Below, piece after piece: positions 1 to 6,871 of a DNA stretch of 26,057 bases. Within the stretch, counting starts at the first letter, position 1. Each line of letters begins with the position of its first letter. The stretch lies in assembly GCA_035518875.1 (NCBI GenBank), contig DATIXD010000355.1:1-26057 (forward strand). Reading direction: 5' to 3'. A program made the position numbers and the translations under genes. The stretch is from DATIXD01 sp035518875 (GTDB lineage Bacteria > Pseudomonadota > Gammaproteobacteria > Methylococcales > Methylococcaceae). Below the pieces are notes generated by a model, which did not search any database, was not told the origin of the DNA, and saw only the letters and a list, made by a program, of their open reading frames with translations.

Positions 1-315
1 GCGCGCGCCGAGATGCCGGGATGTTCTCTGTGCATGGGTAACCAGGCGCGCGTGGCGGACAATTGTACTGTCGTGTCTACCTCCACCCGCAATTTCCCCA
101 ACCGCTTGGGTGCGGGAGCGAACGTTTTCCTTGCCTCGGCCGAACTGGCTGCGGTCTGCTCGATCATGGGGCGCATCCCCGACGTGCCGGAATACATGGA
201 ATATGCCCGGGAGATTGGCAAGCAGGCGAGCGATACCTATCGTTACCTGAACTTCGACCGGGTTTCCGAGTATGCGGAACGGGCGGCGCAAGTGAAGGTG
301 GAAACGGCGGCCTGA
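1..315 (+). CDS. acnB: Aconitate hydratase B, C-terminal end (partial)
   Basis: This is the last ~104 residues of aconitase B, the TCA-cycle enzyme that interconverts citrate and isocitrate in the cytoplasm using a [4Fe-4S] cluster. The frame is open from base 1, so the gene begins outside the window. The segment reads MPGCSLCMGNQARV, in which the CxxC pair supplies two of the cluster ligands, followed by STSTRNFPNRLG and the family-typical tail ending DTYRYLNFDRVSEY. The frame ends at TGA 313-315. This conserved block is characteristic of AcnB and is not found in AcnA-type aconitases. No terminator hairpin is evident after the stop. The next gene, fliC, has its own promoter, so the two are probably transcribed separately. 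Confidence 0.95.
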   Translation, partial: ARAEMPGCSLCMGNQARVADNCTVVSTSTRNFPNRLGAGANVFLASAELAAVCSIMGRIPDVPEYMEYAREIGKQASDTYRYLNFDRVSEYAERAAQVKVETAA

Positions 316-682
316 TATATCACCCAGGCGGATCGGTCTTCCCGGCCTTCATCATTCGCATCCAGGGCGCGCACGTTCCGCCGCGGATGTGCTGTCCGCA
401 AAATTCGACGCCGCACACTAAAAGTATGTCGTCCTCGGCTTGATCTTCCTTCAAGTACGTCTCGGGCGCTTTGAAGGAGCACTGCCTTGAGCAAGCTCTT
501 GCCACAGGCAGCCACCTTAGTGCGGTTCGGGCTGAACCCGACCAACGCCCCTGTTCCTCGTCGTCCACAGCCAAACGTCCGGAATGCCTTGATTGGGCAT
601 TTGCCGGGAACGTACGGCTTATCCTGGCCCATACTTCCCACCGTTTCCCTTCCGACTATTCATTCCGGATAGACCGGGAGCT
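316..682. other. Intergenic stretch without a recognisable gene
   Basis: About 370 bases lie between acnB and the fliC promoter. Short open frames exist on both strands, but none resembles a known protein or has a convincing ribosome binding site. A small stem-loop can be drawn at about 523-543 (TCGGG, CTGAA loop, CCCGA). It has no following T tract, so it is not a clear terminator for acnB. No tRNA or repeat is visible. Confidence 0.5.
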
Positions 683-709
683 TAAAGTTTCCCGGTACGG
701 TACCGATAC
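683..709 (+). promoter_or_regulatory. Sigma-28 (FliA) class 3 flagellar promoter of fliC
   Basis: The sequence reads TAAAGTTT (683-690), then 11 bases, then ACCGATAC (702-709). The enterobacterial FliA consensus is TAAAGTTT-N11-GCCGATAA. The -35 element matches exactly, the spacer length is exact, and the -10 box keeps the CCGATA core. Transcription would start near 716, leaving a leader of about 75 bases before fliC. Late flagellar genes such as fliC are normally driven by this sigma factor once the hook is complete, so the promoter fits its position. Confidence 0.88.
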
Positions 710-730
710 AGGTTTCGAGAGCTAAAACAA

Positions 731-747
731 GGGATGTCAAGCATCCC
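731..747 (+). other. Stem-loop in the fliC leader, with GGA motif
   Basis: GGGATG (731-736) pairs with CATCCC (742-747) around a five-base loop, about 15 bases into the predicted leader. The surrounding text AAGGGATGT resembles the 3' part of the CsrA/RsmA binding consensus. A second GGA lies in the Shine-Dalgarno TAAGGAG (778-784). The structure is seen directly in the sequence; a CsrA role is inference, and the first GGA sits in the stem rather than in the favoured loop position. Confidence 0.4.
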
Positions 748-791
748 CCAACTAATGAAACCTCGATAGACGTAATGTAAGGAGATGTGTC

Positions 792-2345
792 ATGTCCTCA
801 GTCATCAACACTAATGTTTCCTCACTCAATGCGCAACGCAATTTGCTTAAATCCGGCAACGCCATGCAGACGGCAATGGAGCGCCTGTCGTCCGGACTTC
901 GCATCAACAGTGCAAAAGATGATGCGGCAGGCTTGGCGATTTCACAGCGTATGACCTCACAAATCGGAGGAATGAACCAGGCAGCGCGAAATGCCAATGA
1001 TGGCATCTCGCTAGCACAGACAGCCGAAGGCGCATTGTCCTCGATCGGTGACATGTTACAGCGCATTCGTGATCTGGCGGTGCAATCGGCCAACAGTACC
1101 AATACGGCCTCGGACCGCGCCGCATTGCAGTCGGAAGTCTCTCAAATGCAACAGGAAATTAACCGCGTGGCCAACACTACGCAGTTCAACGGCCTGAACG
1201 TATTGGACGGATCGCTCACGAACGCCCAATTCCAGATCGGCGCAAATGCCAATCAAACCATTAACGTGTCGATCACCAGCGCCCAAGCGACCGCTATCGG
1301 CAATAACACCCTTGGTAACTCGAGTCTAGGTACAATCGTCAACGCTAAAGCTGGTACGGGTACCGCGGGTACTGCTGCGGACATTATTGCTAATAATTAC
1401 GCTGGCGGGACCGTGACGATCCAGGGGAACGGTCAGAGTGTTACCACTGGCACACTTGCGGCGGGCGCCTCTGCAAAGGCTGTCGCTGATGCGGTGAATA
1501 CTGCGTCCGGCACTACCGGTGTGACGGCTAGCGCTTCGACAACGGCGACCTTGGGTAACTTTACACACACAGGCACTGTCTCGTTCCTATTGCAGGGTGC
1601 CCCAACGTCCACGGGCGCAGCCAACCCCGTCACCGTCAGCGCTACAATAACTTCTTCGACCGATTTAAGCGGATTAACAGCCGCGGTTAATGCACAAACG
1701 GGCGTTACTGGTATCACGGCGGTAGCTGATCTGACAGCGGGAACCATAACGCTAAACCAGGCCCAAGGTTATGACATCGGTGTCGTGAATCTCGGTGCTG
1801 CAGGTGCGGGGGCGACCGGTGTCACCGTAAAGGGATCATCTACCGTAGCGGGCGGTAGTACTGGAACGGCTGTAACGTTGACAGCTAATGGCGTCGCTGC
1901 CGATGCAGTCACGGTCGGCGGTTTGGTCAGTTTGAGTTCTCCTAACGCTTTCACGGCGACTTCTAGTGGAGCCGGACTATTTGCTGCAACGACTGCACAG
2001 ACTAGTAGCCTGTCTGCAGTGGCAAGCATCGATGTGAGTTCTATGACTGGAAGCACTCCTACAGGAGCAAACAACGCGATAGCTGTAATCGACGCAGCCC
2101 TAAATAATGTTAACAACTCGCGTGCCTCGCTGGGTGCGGCGCAAAACCGCTTCACATCGACGATCAGCACCCTGCAAGCTACGTCGGAGAACCTGAGCGC
2201 AGCGCGCAGCCGTATCCAGGATGCCGACTTTGCGGCCGAAACTTCGGCCCTGAGCCGCACGCAGATCCTGCAGCAGGCCGGTACGGCCATGCTTGCCCAA
2301 GCGAACGCCTCAACCCAGAACGTTTTGACCTTGTTGCGCGGATAA
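792..2345 (+). CDS. fliC: Flagellin, filament subunit
   Basis: This is the main subunit of the flagellar filament, secreted through the flagellar type III apparatus and polymerised under the FliD cap. The N-terminal D0/D1 region (residues 1 to ~165) shows the hallmark NTNVSSLNAQRNL, RLSSGLRINSAKDDAAG and LQRIRDLAVQSAN, and the C-terminal D1/D0 region (~425-517) shows RIQDADFAAETSALSRTQILQQAG and ends in VLTLLRG. The ~250-residue centre is rich in Thr, Ala, Gly and Ser, with two stretches resembling flagellin IN motifs (~204-256 and ~262-335). The protein has no cysteine. The start is set by TAAGGAG seven bases upstream and by the conserved N-terminus. Codon choice in the central part is visibly more AT-rich than at the ends. 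A sigma-28 promoter lies upstream, and the first gene downstream is flaG. Total length is 517 residues. Confidence 0.97.
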   Translation: MSSVINTNVSSLNAQRNLLKSGNAMQTAMERLSSGLRINSAKDDAAGLAISQRMTSQIGGMNQAARNANDGISLAQTAEGALSSIGDMLQRIRDLAVQSANSTNTASDRAALQSEVSQMQQEINRVANTTQFNGLNVLDGSLTNAQFQIGANANQTINVSITSAQATAIGNNTLGNSSLGTIVNAKAGTGTAGTAADIIANNYAGGTVTIQGNGQSVTTGTLAAGASAKAVADAVNTASGTTGVTASASTTATLGNFTHTGTVSFLLQGAPTSTGAANPVTVSATITSSTDLSGLTAAVNAQTGVTGITAVADLTAGTITLNQAQGYDIGVVNLGAAGAGATGVTVKGSSTVAGGSTGTAVTLTANGVAADAVTVGGLVSLSSPNAFTATSSGAGLFAATTAQTSSLSAVASIDVSSMTGSTPTGANNAIAVIDAALNNVNNSRASLGAAQNRFTSTISTLQATSENLSAARSRIQDADFAAETSALSRTQILQQAGTAMLAQANASTQNVLTLLRG

Positions 2346-2352
2346 GTTAACC

Positions 2353-2381
2353 AGGCTGCGGCGGGAATCCCGCCGCAGCCT
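2353..2381 (+). terminator. Strong intercistronic hairpin after fliC
   Basis: A perfect 13-bp GC-rich stem (2353-2365 with 2369-2381) closes on a three-base AAT loop only seven bases after the fliC stop codon. It is not followed by a T tract, so it may be a weak or partial terminator, or an RNA end that protects the abundant fliC message. Either role would keep flagellin expression above that of the downstream flaG-fliD-fliS genes. Confidence 0.6.
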
Positions 2382-2404
2382 AGTCATATCAATCGGAGGC
2401 TCAT

Positions 2405-2824
2405 ATGGGTACCGCGAACGCAATTTCGAGTATTTATTCCGTGGGTTCCAGCCTGTTACGGCGTCCTTCCAACGGAGAAGCAAGCGCACGACCTGTTGGT
2501 GAAACGCCGCCTTCCGGCGTGACTCAGGTCGGCATCCAGACAGTAACGGGCGCGGGTAATGCCGAGAATTCAGGTCTTTCAGACCAGGGCAGGAATCCGG
2601 ACAAAAAAGACGTGGCGTGCGCCGTCAAGAACATGAACGATTTTCTGCAGAGGGTGCGGCGGACCCTGCAGTTTTCTATGGACGAGGACAGCGGCAAAAT
2701 CGTGGTGCAGATCAAGGATCAGGAGACCGATCAGGTAATCCGTCAAATTCCACCGGAATTCATGCTCAAGCTCGCCGAGCAGATGGATAAGTTCAAGGGT
2801 TTATTGTTTGCGGAGAAGGCGTAA
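2405..2824 (+). CDS. flaG: FlaG family flagellar protein
   Basis: This is a small flagellar protein of the FlaG family, whose members sit between flagellin and the filament cap genes and, in species studied, influence filament length. The N-terminal half (residues 1 to ~75) is variable and probably disordered. The conserved FlaG domain spans about 78-139 and contains VKNMNDFLQ, the strand pair LQFSMDEDSGKIVVQIKD, and TDQVIRQIPPEFMLKLAEQM. The start ATG follows a GGAGG at 2395-2399 with good spacing. It lies about 60 bases after fliC, across a strong hairpin, and about 130 bases before fliD. The length of 139 residues is normal for the family. The assignment rests on both the domain and the fliC-flaG-fliD order. 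Confidence 0.92.
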   Translation: MGTANAISSIYSVGSSLLRRPSNGEASARPVGETPPSGVTQVGIQTVTGAGNAENSGLSDQGRNPDKKDVACAVKNMNDFLQRVRRTLQFSMDEDSGKIVVQIKDQETDQVIRQIPPEFMLKLAEQMDKFKGLLFAEKA

Positions 2825-2831
2825 GGTACCG

Positions 2832-2847
2832 CTCCCGCAAGCGGGAG
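2832..2847. repeat. Short palindrome, possible dispersed intergenic repeat
   Basis: CTCCCG (2832-2837) pairs with CGGGAG (2842-2847) around CAAG, followed by a purine-rich stretch with GGTTGGACGGGGGAGAG. This has the look of the small palindromic, G-rich intergenic repeats scattered in many proteobacterial chromosomes. The gap of 2825-2957 between flaG and fliD holds nothing else. Whether it is repeated elsewhere cannot be seen from this window. Confidence 0.35.
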
Positions 2848-2957
2848 AGGTTGGACGGGGGAGAGAAAATTCAAAGGAACTGATATTTACTTTGCCGACT
2901 CCGAGAGGGAAAAGGGGCAAAGACGGGCGTGGAAAAACGAGTATTTGGAGGAAGATC

Positions 2958-4976
2958 ATGGCCAGTATCACATCAACCGGTCTCGGTTCTGGCATAGACG
3001 TCAACGGACTCGTGACCAAACTGGTTTCCGCCGAACAAACGCCAGCGACCAATCGCCTAAATACCAAGGAAGCCGGGTTACAGGCCAAGATTTCCGCCTT
3101 GGGCACCATCAAGGGCGCCTTGAGCGATTTTCAGACGGCCGTGCACGCACTGAAAAGTGCCAGCAGCTTTTCATCCCTTCAGGCGACTTCCGGAGATTCG
3201 AGCGTGGTCACCGCGACGGCCACCAGCAATGCCGATGCGGGCAACTATGAGCTAGCGGTGAAGAAGCGGGCCCAAGCTCATGCTCTGGCCAGCCAGGCTT
3301 ACGCCAATGTCACAGACGCGGTGGGGATCGGGACTATTACCGTCAAGTTCGGCACTTCGACCTATTCAGGTACGCCGCCGGTCCCGAGCGGCTTCACGCA
3401 GAACCCGGACAAGGGTACTCTGACTCTGACCCTCGATTCGAGCAACGACACCCTGATCGGGCTTCGCGACGCCATAAACAAGGCCAACGGTGGCGTCAAC
3501 GCGTCCATCATCAACGACGGCACGGGCTACCGCCTAGTGCTGAACTCCGCGGATTCGGGCGCCAAGAATAGCATGGAAATCAGTGTGTCCGACCCCAGCC
3601 TTTCGGCGTTCGTCTTCAATGCATCTTCCGCGCAGATGACCCAGACTGTGGCCGCCCAGGACGCCGTCGTCAACATCAATGGCCTGGATGTGACCAGTTC
3701 CACCAATACCGTATCCAGCGCGCTGAAGGGCCTCACCATCAACCTGCTCAAGGCCCAGCCGGACACTTCCGTCAGCCTAACCGTGGCGCAGAACGACGCC
3801 GACATCGCCAAGGCAATCCAGGGTATGGTGGATAAGTACAACAATGTCGCGGATTCGATCGCGAAGGTTTCGAGCTATGACCTCAACACCAAGACAGCTG
3901 GCGCGCTGTCGGGCGATTTTACCGTGCGCTCGGCCATGAGCCAGCTTCGCTCCCTGATCAGCCAGCCGGTGCGAGGCTTGACTGGGAGCATCCGCAGCCT
4001 GATCGACATTGGCATTAAGACTCAGTCGGACGGCAAGCTGGCCCTGCATACGGACAAGTTGAATGAAGCCCTAGCTTTGAGCAAGGACGACGTGGTCGCC
4101 CTGTTCGCGCCGCTGGGTTTGGCATCCGACAGCGGCGTGACCTATCTCAGCAATACCGACCGGACCCAAGTAGGCAGCTACGCCTTGAACGTCTCTGCCG
4201 CCGCTACCCATGGCTTGCTGAACGGTGCGGTAAACCCAGCTTCCTTGGTCGTGGACGGCACCAACAACACGCTGCAAGTGAAGGTCGACGGCGTCGCCTC
4301 GGGAACGATTACCCTGACGCAGAGCGCAAACTACAGCACGACGACGCTGGCCGCCGAACTCCAATCCCGCGTCAGCGGCGATTCCACCCTGAAGGCTGCA
4401 GGCGTCAGTGTGGCCGTTTCCTATGACAGCGCGAATCAGCGTTTTGTTGTCCAGTCCCAGAGCTACGGCGCGGCCTCCACGGTGGAGATCACCCAGGTTG
4501 GGGCCTCGGGCAGCGGCCAGACGGTTGGGGGATTAGGGCCGTGGACAGGAACCGCGGGTGCCGACGCCCAGGCGAGCCTCGACGGCGCGGCGACAACCGC
4601 ATCCGGGCGCCAGTTGACCGGATCGGGAAACACAGACGGTCTGAAACTCCTATTGAACGACGACTTAACTGGAGCGCGGGGAAGCGTACGTTTCACCCGC
4701 GGTTTGGTGGAACAGTTCGACAAGGTGCTGTCCGGCATTCTCGACAGCGGTGGCACCGTTGCCTCCCGTCTGGACGGTTTGCAGAAAAGCGTTGATCAGA
4801 TCGGCGAGGAGCGAACGAAACTTGCCGACCGTATGCAAGCCTTGCAGGATCGCCTGTTGAAGCAGTTCAACGCCATGGATGCCCTAGTGGGCCAGTTCCA
4901 AGCGATTGGAAACTACATGACCCAACAGTTGGCGACTTTGCCCTATGCCACGCAGGCGAATTCGAAGAACAATTAG
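2958..4976 (+). CDS. fliD: Flagellar filament cap protein (hook-associated protein 2)
   Basis: FliD forms the cap at the filament tip and guides folding and insertion of flagellin. The N-terminal domain (residues 1 to ~110) opens with MASITSTGLGSGIDVNGLVTKLV and contains the coiled-coil segment NRLNTKEAGLQAKISALGTIK. The middle holds strand-rich domains including a flagellin-IN-like segment (GLDVTSSTNTVSSALKGLT). The C-terminal coiled-coil region contains VASRLDGLQKSVDQIGEERTKLADRMQALQDRL and ends with a DALVGQFQAIGNYM block. The start at 2958 is chosen because GGAGGA stands just upstream and the protein then begins at the conserved MASI; the frame is open further upstream, but that part is not conserved. 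At 672 residues it is longer than enterobacterial FliD, with extra middle-domain sequence. It is followed 63 bases later by fliS. Confidence 0.96.
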   Translation: MASITSTGLGSGIDVNGLVTKLVSAEQTPATNRLNTKEAGLQAKISALGTIKGALSDFQTAVHALKSASSFSSLQATSGDSSVVTATATSNADAGNYELAVKKRAQAHALASQAYANVTDAVGIGTITVKFGTSTYSGTPPVPSGFTQNPDKGTLTLTLDSSNDTLIGLRDAINKANGGVNASIINDGTGYRLVLNSADSGAKNSMEISVSDPSLSAFVFNASSAQMTQTVAAQDAVVNINGLDVTSSTNTVSSALKGLTINLLKAQPDTSVSLTVAQNDADIAKAIQGMVDKYNNVADSIAKVSSYDLNTKTAGALSGDFTVRSAMSQLRSLISQPVRGLTGSIRSLIDIGIKTQSDGKLALHTDKLNEALALSKDDVVALFAPLGLASDSGVTYLSNTDRTQVGSYALNVSAAATHGLLNGAVNPASLVVDGTNNTLQVKVDGVASGTITLTQSANYSTTTLAAELQSRVSGDSTLKAAGVSVAVSYDSANQRFVVQSQSYGAASTVEITQVGASGSGQTVGGLGPWTGTAGADAQASLDGAATTASGRQLTGSGNTDGLKLLLNDDLTGARGSVRFTRGLVEQFDKVLSGILDSGGTVASRLDGLQKSVDQIGEERTKLADRMQALQDRLLKQFNAMDALVGQFQAIGNYMTQQLATLPYATQANSKNN

Positions 4977-5039
4977 CCTCAATTGGGCTAGAACCGGGAA
5001 GAATTTCCCAATGATGAACAGGAACCCAGGAGAACTGTC

Positions 5040-5468
5040 ATGAGCCCGATCCGCCATGCCTTAAACGAGTACAAACAAACCAATGTGGCCGCGGCTGTCG
5101 CCTATGCCGATCCACATACCTTAATCACCATGTTGTTCGACGGTCTACAGGAAAAGCTGGCGGTGGCTAAGGGCGCGATGGAACGTAGGGATTTCGCCGT
5201 CAAAGGCGCAGCGATCGGAAAAGCCATAGACATCATCGTTTATCTTCAGGCCTGCCTGGACAAGGAAAGAGGCGGAGAAATAGCACATAATCTCGATACG
5301 CTTTATGAGTATATGATGGGGTGTTTGCTGCGCGCGAGTTCTCAGAACTCAAGTGGATTGCTGGATGAAGTGAGCAGCTTAGTGAGAGAAATTGGCGCTG
5401 CCTGGGCGACGATCCAAGTGGTTGCCAACAAGGCGCCCAATCATGAACTGGCCTCAGCGATCGGCTAA
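5040..5468 (+). CDS. fliS: Flagellar export chaperone for flagellin
   Basis: FliS binds the C-terminus of newly made flagellin, prevents premature polymerisation and helps deliver it to the export gate. The sequence has the family pattern: an N-terminal YKQTNVAAA segment, the ADPHTLITMLFDGLQEKLAVAKGAM helix, the central KAIDIIVYLQACLD helix and NLDTLYEYMMGCLLRAS. At 142 residues it is of typical size and should fold as a four-helix bundle. AGGAGA a few bases upstream supports the ATG. Its stop codon overlaps the start of the next gene (TAATG), which points to translational coupling with the FliT-like partner. Confidence 0.96.
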   Translation: MSPIRHALNEYKQTNVAAAVAYADPHTLITMLFDGLQEKLAVAKGAMERRDFAVKGAAIGKAIDIIVYLQACLDKERGGEIAHNLDTLYEYMMGCLLRASSQNSSGLLDEVSSLVREIGAAWATIQVVANKAPNHELASAIG

Positions 5469-5800
5469 TGAGACCGGCCATCGACAGAAGACGCGTGGCC
5501 GAAGAGTTGCTTCACCTGAGCAAGGAGATGCTGTCAGCTATGCGAGAAAACCGATGGGAGGAACTGGCGGAAATGCAAGAAAGGCGCGAGCGGGTGATCG
5601 CTGCGCTTTTTGACGATTTAACGCCCGGTTGTGTGAGCGATGACGACTGGATTTCCATCGTACGCGACGTGCAAGTCCTCAATGGGGCGTTAGTGGAACT
5701 GGCTCTCCGCGAGCGCGACAGAGCCGCAGGAGAGTTAACTTCCTTCAAAGCTTCACGCAAGGCCGACGCAGCATACCTCGATGTGATGAACCGAGATTAA
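5468..5800 (+). CDS. fliT: FliT-like flagellar chaperone
   Basis: This is a 110-residue, charged, almost wholly helical protein encoded directly after fliS with a one-base overlap. Its first helices (RRVAEELLHLSKEMLSAMRENRWEELAEMQERRERVIAALF) have the WEELAEMQERR pattern typical of FliT proteins, and the second half forms further helices ending in SRKADAAYLDVMNRD. In enterobacteria FliT binds FliD as an export chaperone and also restrains FlhDC. Only the chaperone role can be suggested here. Sequence conservation in this family is low, so the call rests on length, helical pattern and the fliD-fliS-fliT order. No terminator is obvious in the ~120 bases before the convergent gene. Confidence 0.8.
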   Translation: MRPAIDRRRVAEELLHLSKEMLSAMRENRWEELAEMQERRERVIAALFDDLTPGCVSDDDWISIVRDVQVLNGALVELALRERDRAAGELTSFKASRKADAAYLDVMNRD

Positions 5801-5919
5801 TGCCTCGTCGTTACAGTCCTTGGCACCGATTGCAAAGCGATGCCCGAGGCGTCCTTAAACCTGCTTTGTATTGCCTTCTTCTTGAAATTATCGAACGTTG
5901 TCGTCACTGCTGTGCACGT

Positions 5920-6741
5920 TTAGGTCTTTTTCAATATCCATTCCAGCACCATCTTGCTGCCGAAATAGGCCAGCATCAAGGAGACGAATCCCCCCAGCGT
6001 CCAGCGGATCGCAATTTGCCCGCGCCAGCCCTGCCGGGCTCTCCCACCCAGCAACACCGCGAAAACTACCCAGGCCAAAATGGAAAGAACAGTCTTGTGT
6101 GCCAGATGCTGGGCGAACAAGTCCTTCAGAAAGATAAATCCGCTCAGCAAGGAGAGGCTGAGCAGGACGAATCCTGCGCCGATCAATTGAAACAGCAGCG
6201 ACTCCATGGTTTGGAGTGGTGGCAGCGAACGCACGAAACGACTGGTGTGATGGGTGCGCAAGCGCCAATCCTGGAAGGCAACTAGCACCGCCTGCAGTGC
6301 AGCGATATTCAAGAAACTGTAAGCCAGCATCGAGGTCACGATATGTAGGTCCATCTCCCAGGAATGGGTTTTCAATACATGCGATCCTTCCGGCACAACC
6401 ATTTTCAACAGGATGATCAGGCTGGCCATGGGAAAAACGATGACGCCCAGCTTGTCTACCGGTCTGGTTGCGGAGACGATCAACAGGATTGCAACGATGC
6501 TCAGCGAAGCCAGGGAAGAGGCGCTCAGGAAGCTGAAGTCGACATTGCCCGCGCCATCGCGCGTGCCGGCAAGGCTCGCCCCATGTACGATTGCGGCAAG
6601 CCAGCCAAGACCGAGGATTTTGAGCCGTTGTTGCGTTGAAACCGGGGCGGCGAGATAGTCGGTGTGTAGCGATTGGATCAGCGCGGCGGTAGCCGCGACG
6701 TAACAAAATATGGCCAAAGCGCCGAATAATGTTGGATGCAT
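5920..6741 (-). CDS. ypjD: Cytochrome c assembly family membrane protein (YpjD/HemX-like)
   Basis: This is an integral inner-membrane protein of 273 residues with about eight hydrophobic segments, belonging to the CcmC/CcsA/HemX superfamily of haem-handling or cytochrome-biogenesis proteins. Features include THSWEMDLHIVTSMLAYS in the centre and the C-terminal KTVLSILAWVVFAVLLGGR followed by GWRG and AYFGSK, which match the E. coli YpjD type. The start is fixed by a very strong AAGGAGGAGG just upstream at about 6747-6756; the frame stays open further upstream but that part has no hydrophobic or conserved content. In most gammaproteobacteria the gene neighbours ffh, so its place after pqqE is unusual. 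The precise function of YpjD is unsettled, and a link to c-type cytochromes is known only from the wider family. Confidence 0.85.
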   Translation of the reverse strand: MHPTLFGALAIFCYVAATAALIQSLHTDYLAAPVSTQQRLKILGLGWLAAIVHGASLAGTRDGAGNVDFSFLSASSLASLSIVAILLIVSATRPVDKLGVIVFPMASLIILLKMVVPEGSHVLKTHSWEMDLHIVTSMLAYSFLNIAALQAVLVAFQDWRLRTHHTSRFVRSLPPLQTMESLLFQLIGAGFVLLSLSLLSGFIFLKDLFAQHLAHKTVLSILAWVVFAVLLGGRARQGWRGQIAIRWTLGGFVSLMLAYFGSKMVLEWILKKT

Positions 6742-6871
6742 CTTAACGAACCTCCTCCTTGAGGCTAGTCTGGCATAACGCGCTGTTAAGGTGAAGGGAA
6801 CCGCCGCATTCGACAGGGACGAAGCCGTTGTAGGACGGCCATTCGAGCTGGATAGGTTTCCGTCAGTTCGG

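Noticed and set aside
316..345. Terminator for acnB (GATATATC palindrome near 313-320)
   Set aside because: The palindrome has no stable stem with loop and no T tract, so it is not a credible terminator.
471..725. Short plus-strand frame between acnB and fliC
   Set aside because: It runs through the sigma-28 promoter and has no homology I recognise.
2808..2957. Upstream extension of fliD by 50 codons, overlapping flaG
   Set aside because: The extension is Arg- and Lys-rich, crosses a palindrome, and precedes the conserved FliD start that has its own GGAGGA.
5888..6706. Minus-strand open frame overlapping ypjD in another frame
   Set aside because: It is Arg-rich and lacks the membrane segments of the overlapping ypjD frame, which has the strong Shine-Dalgarno and family motifs.
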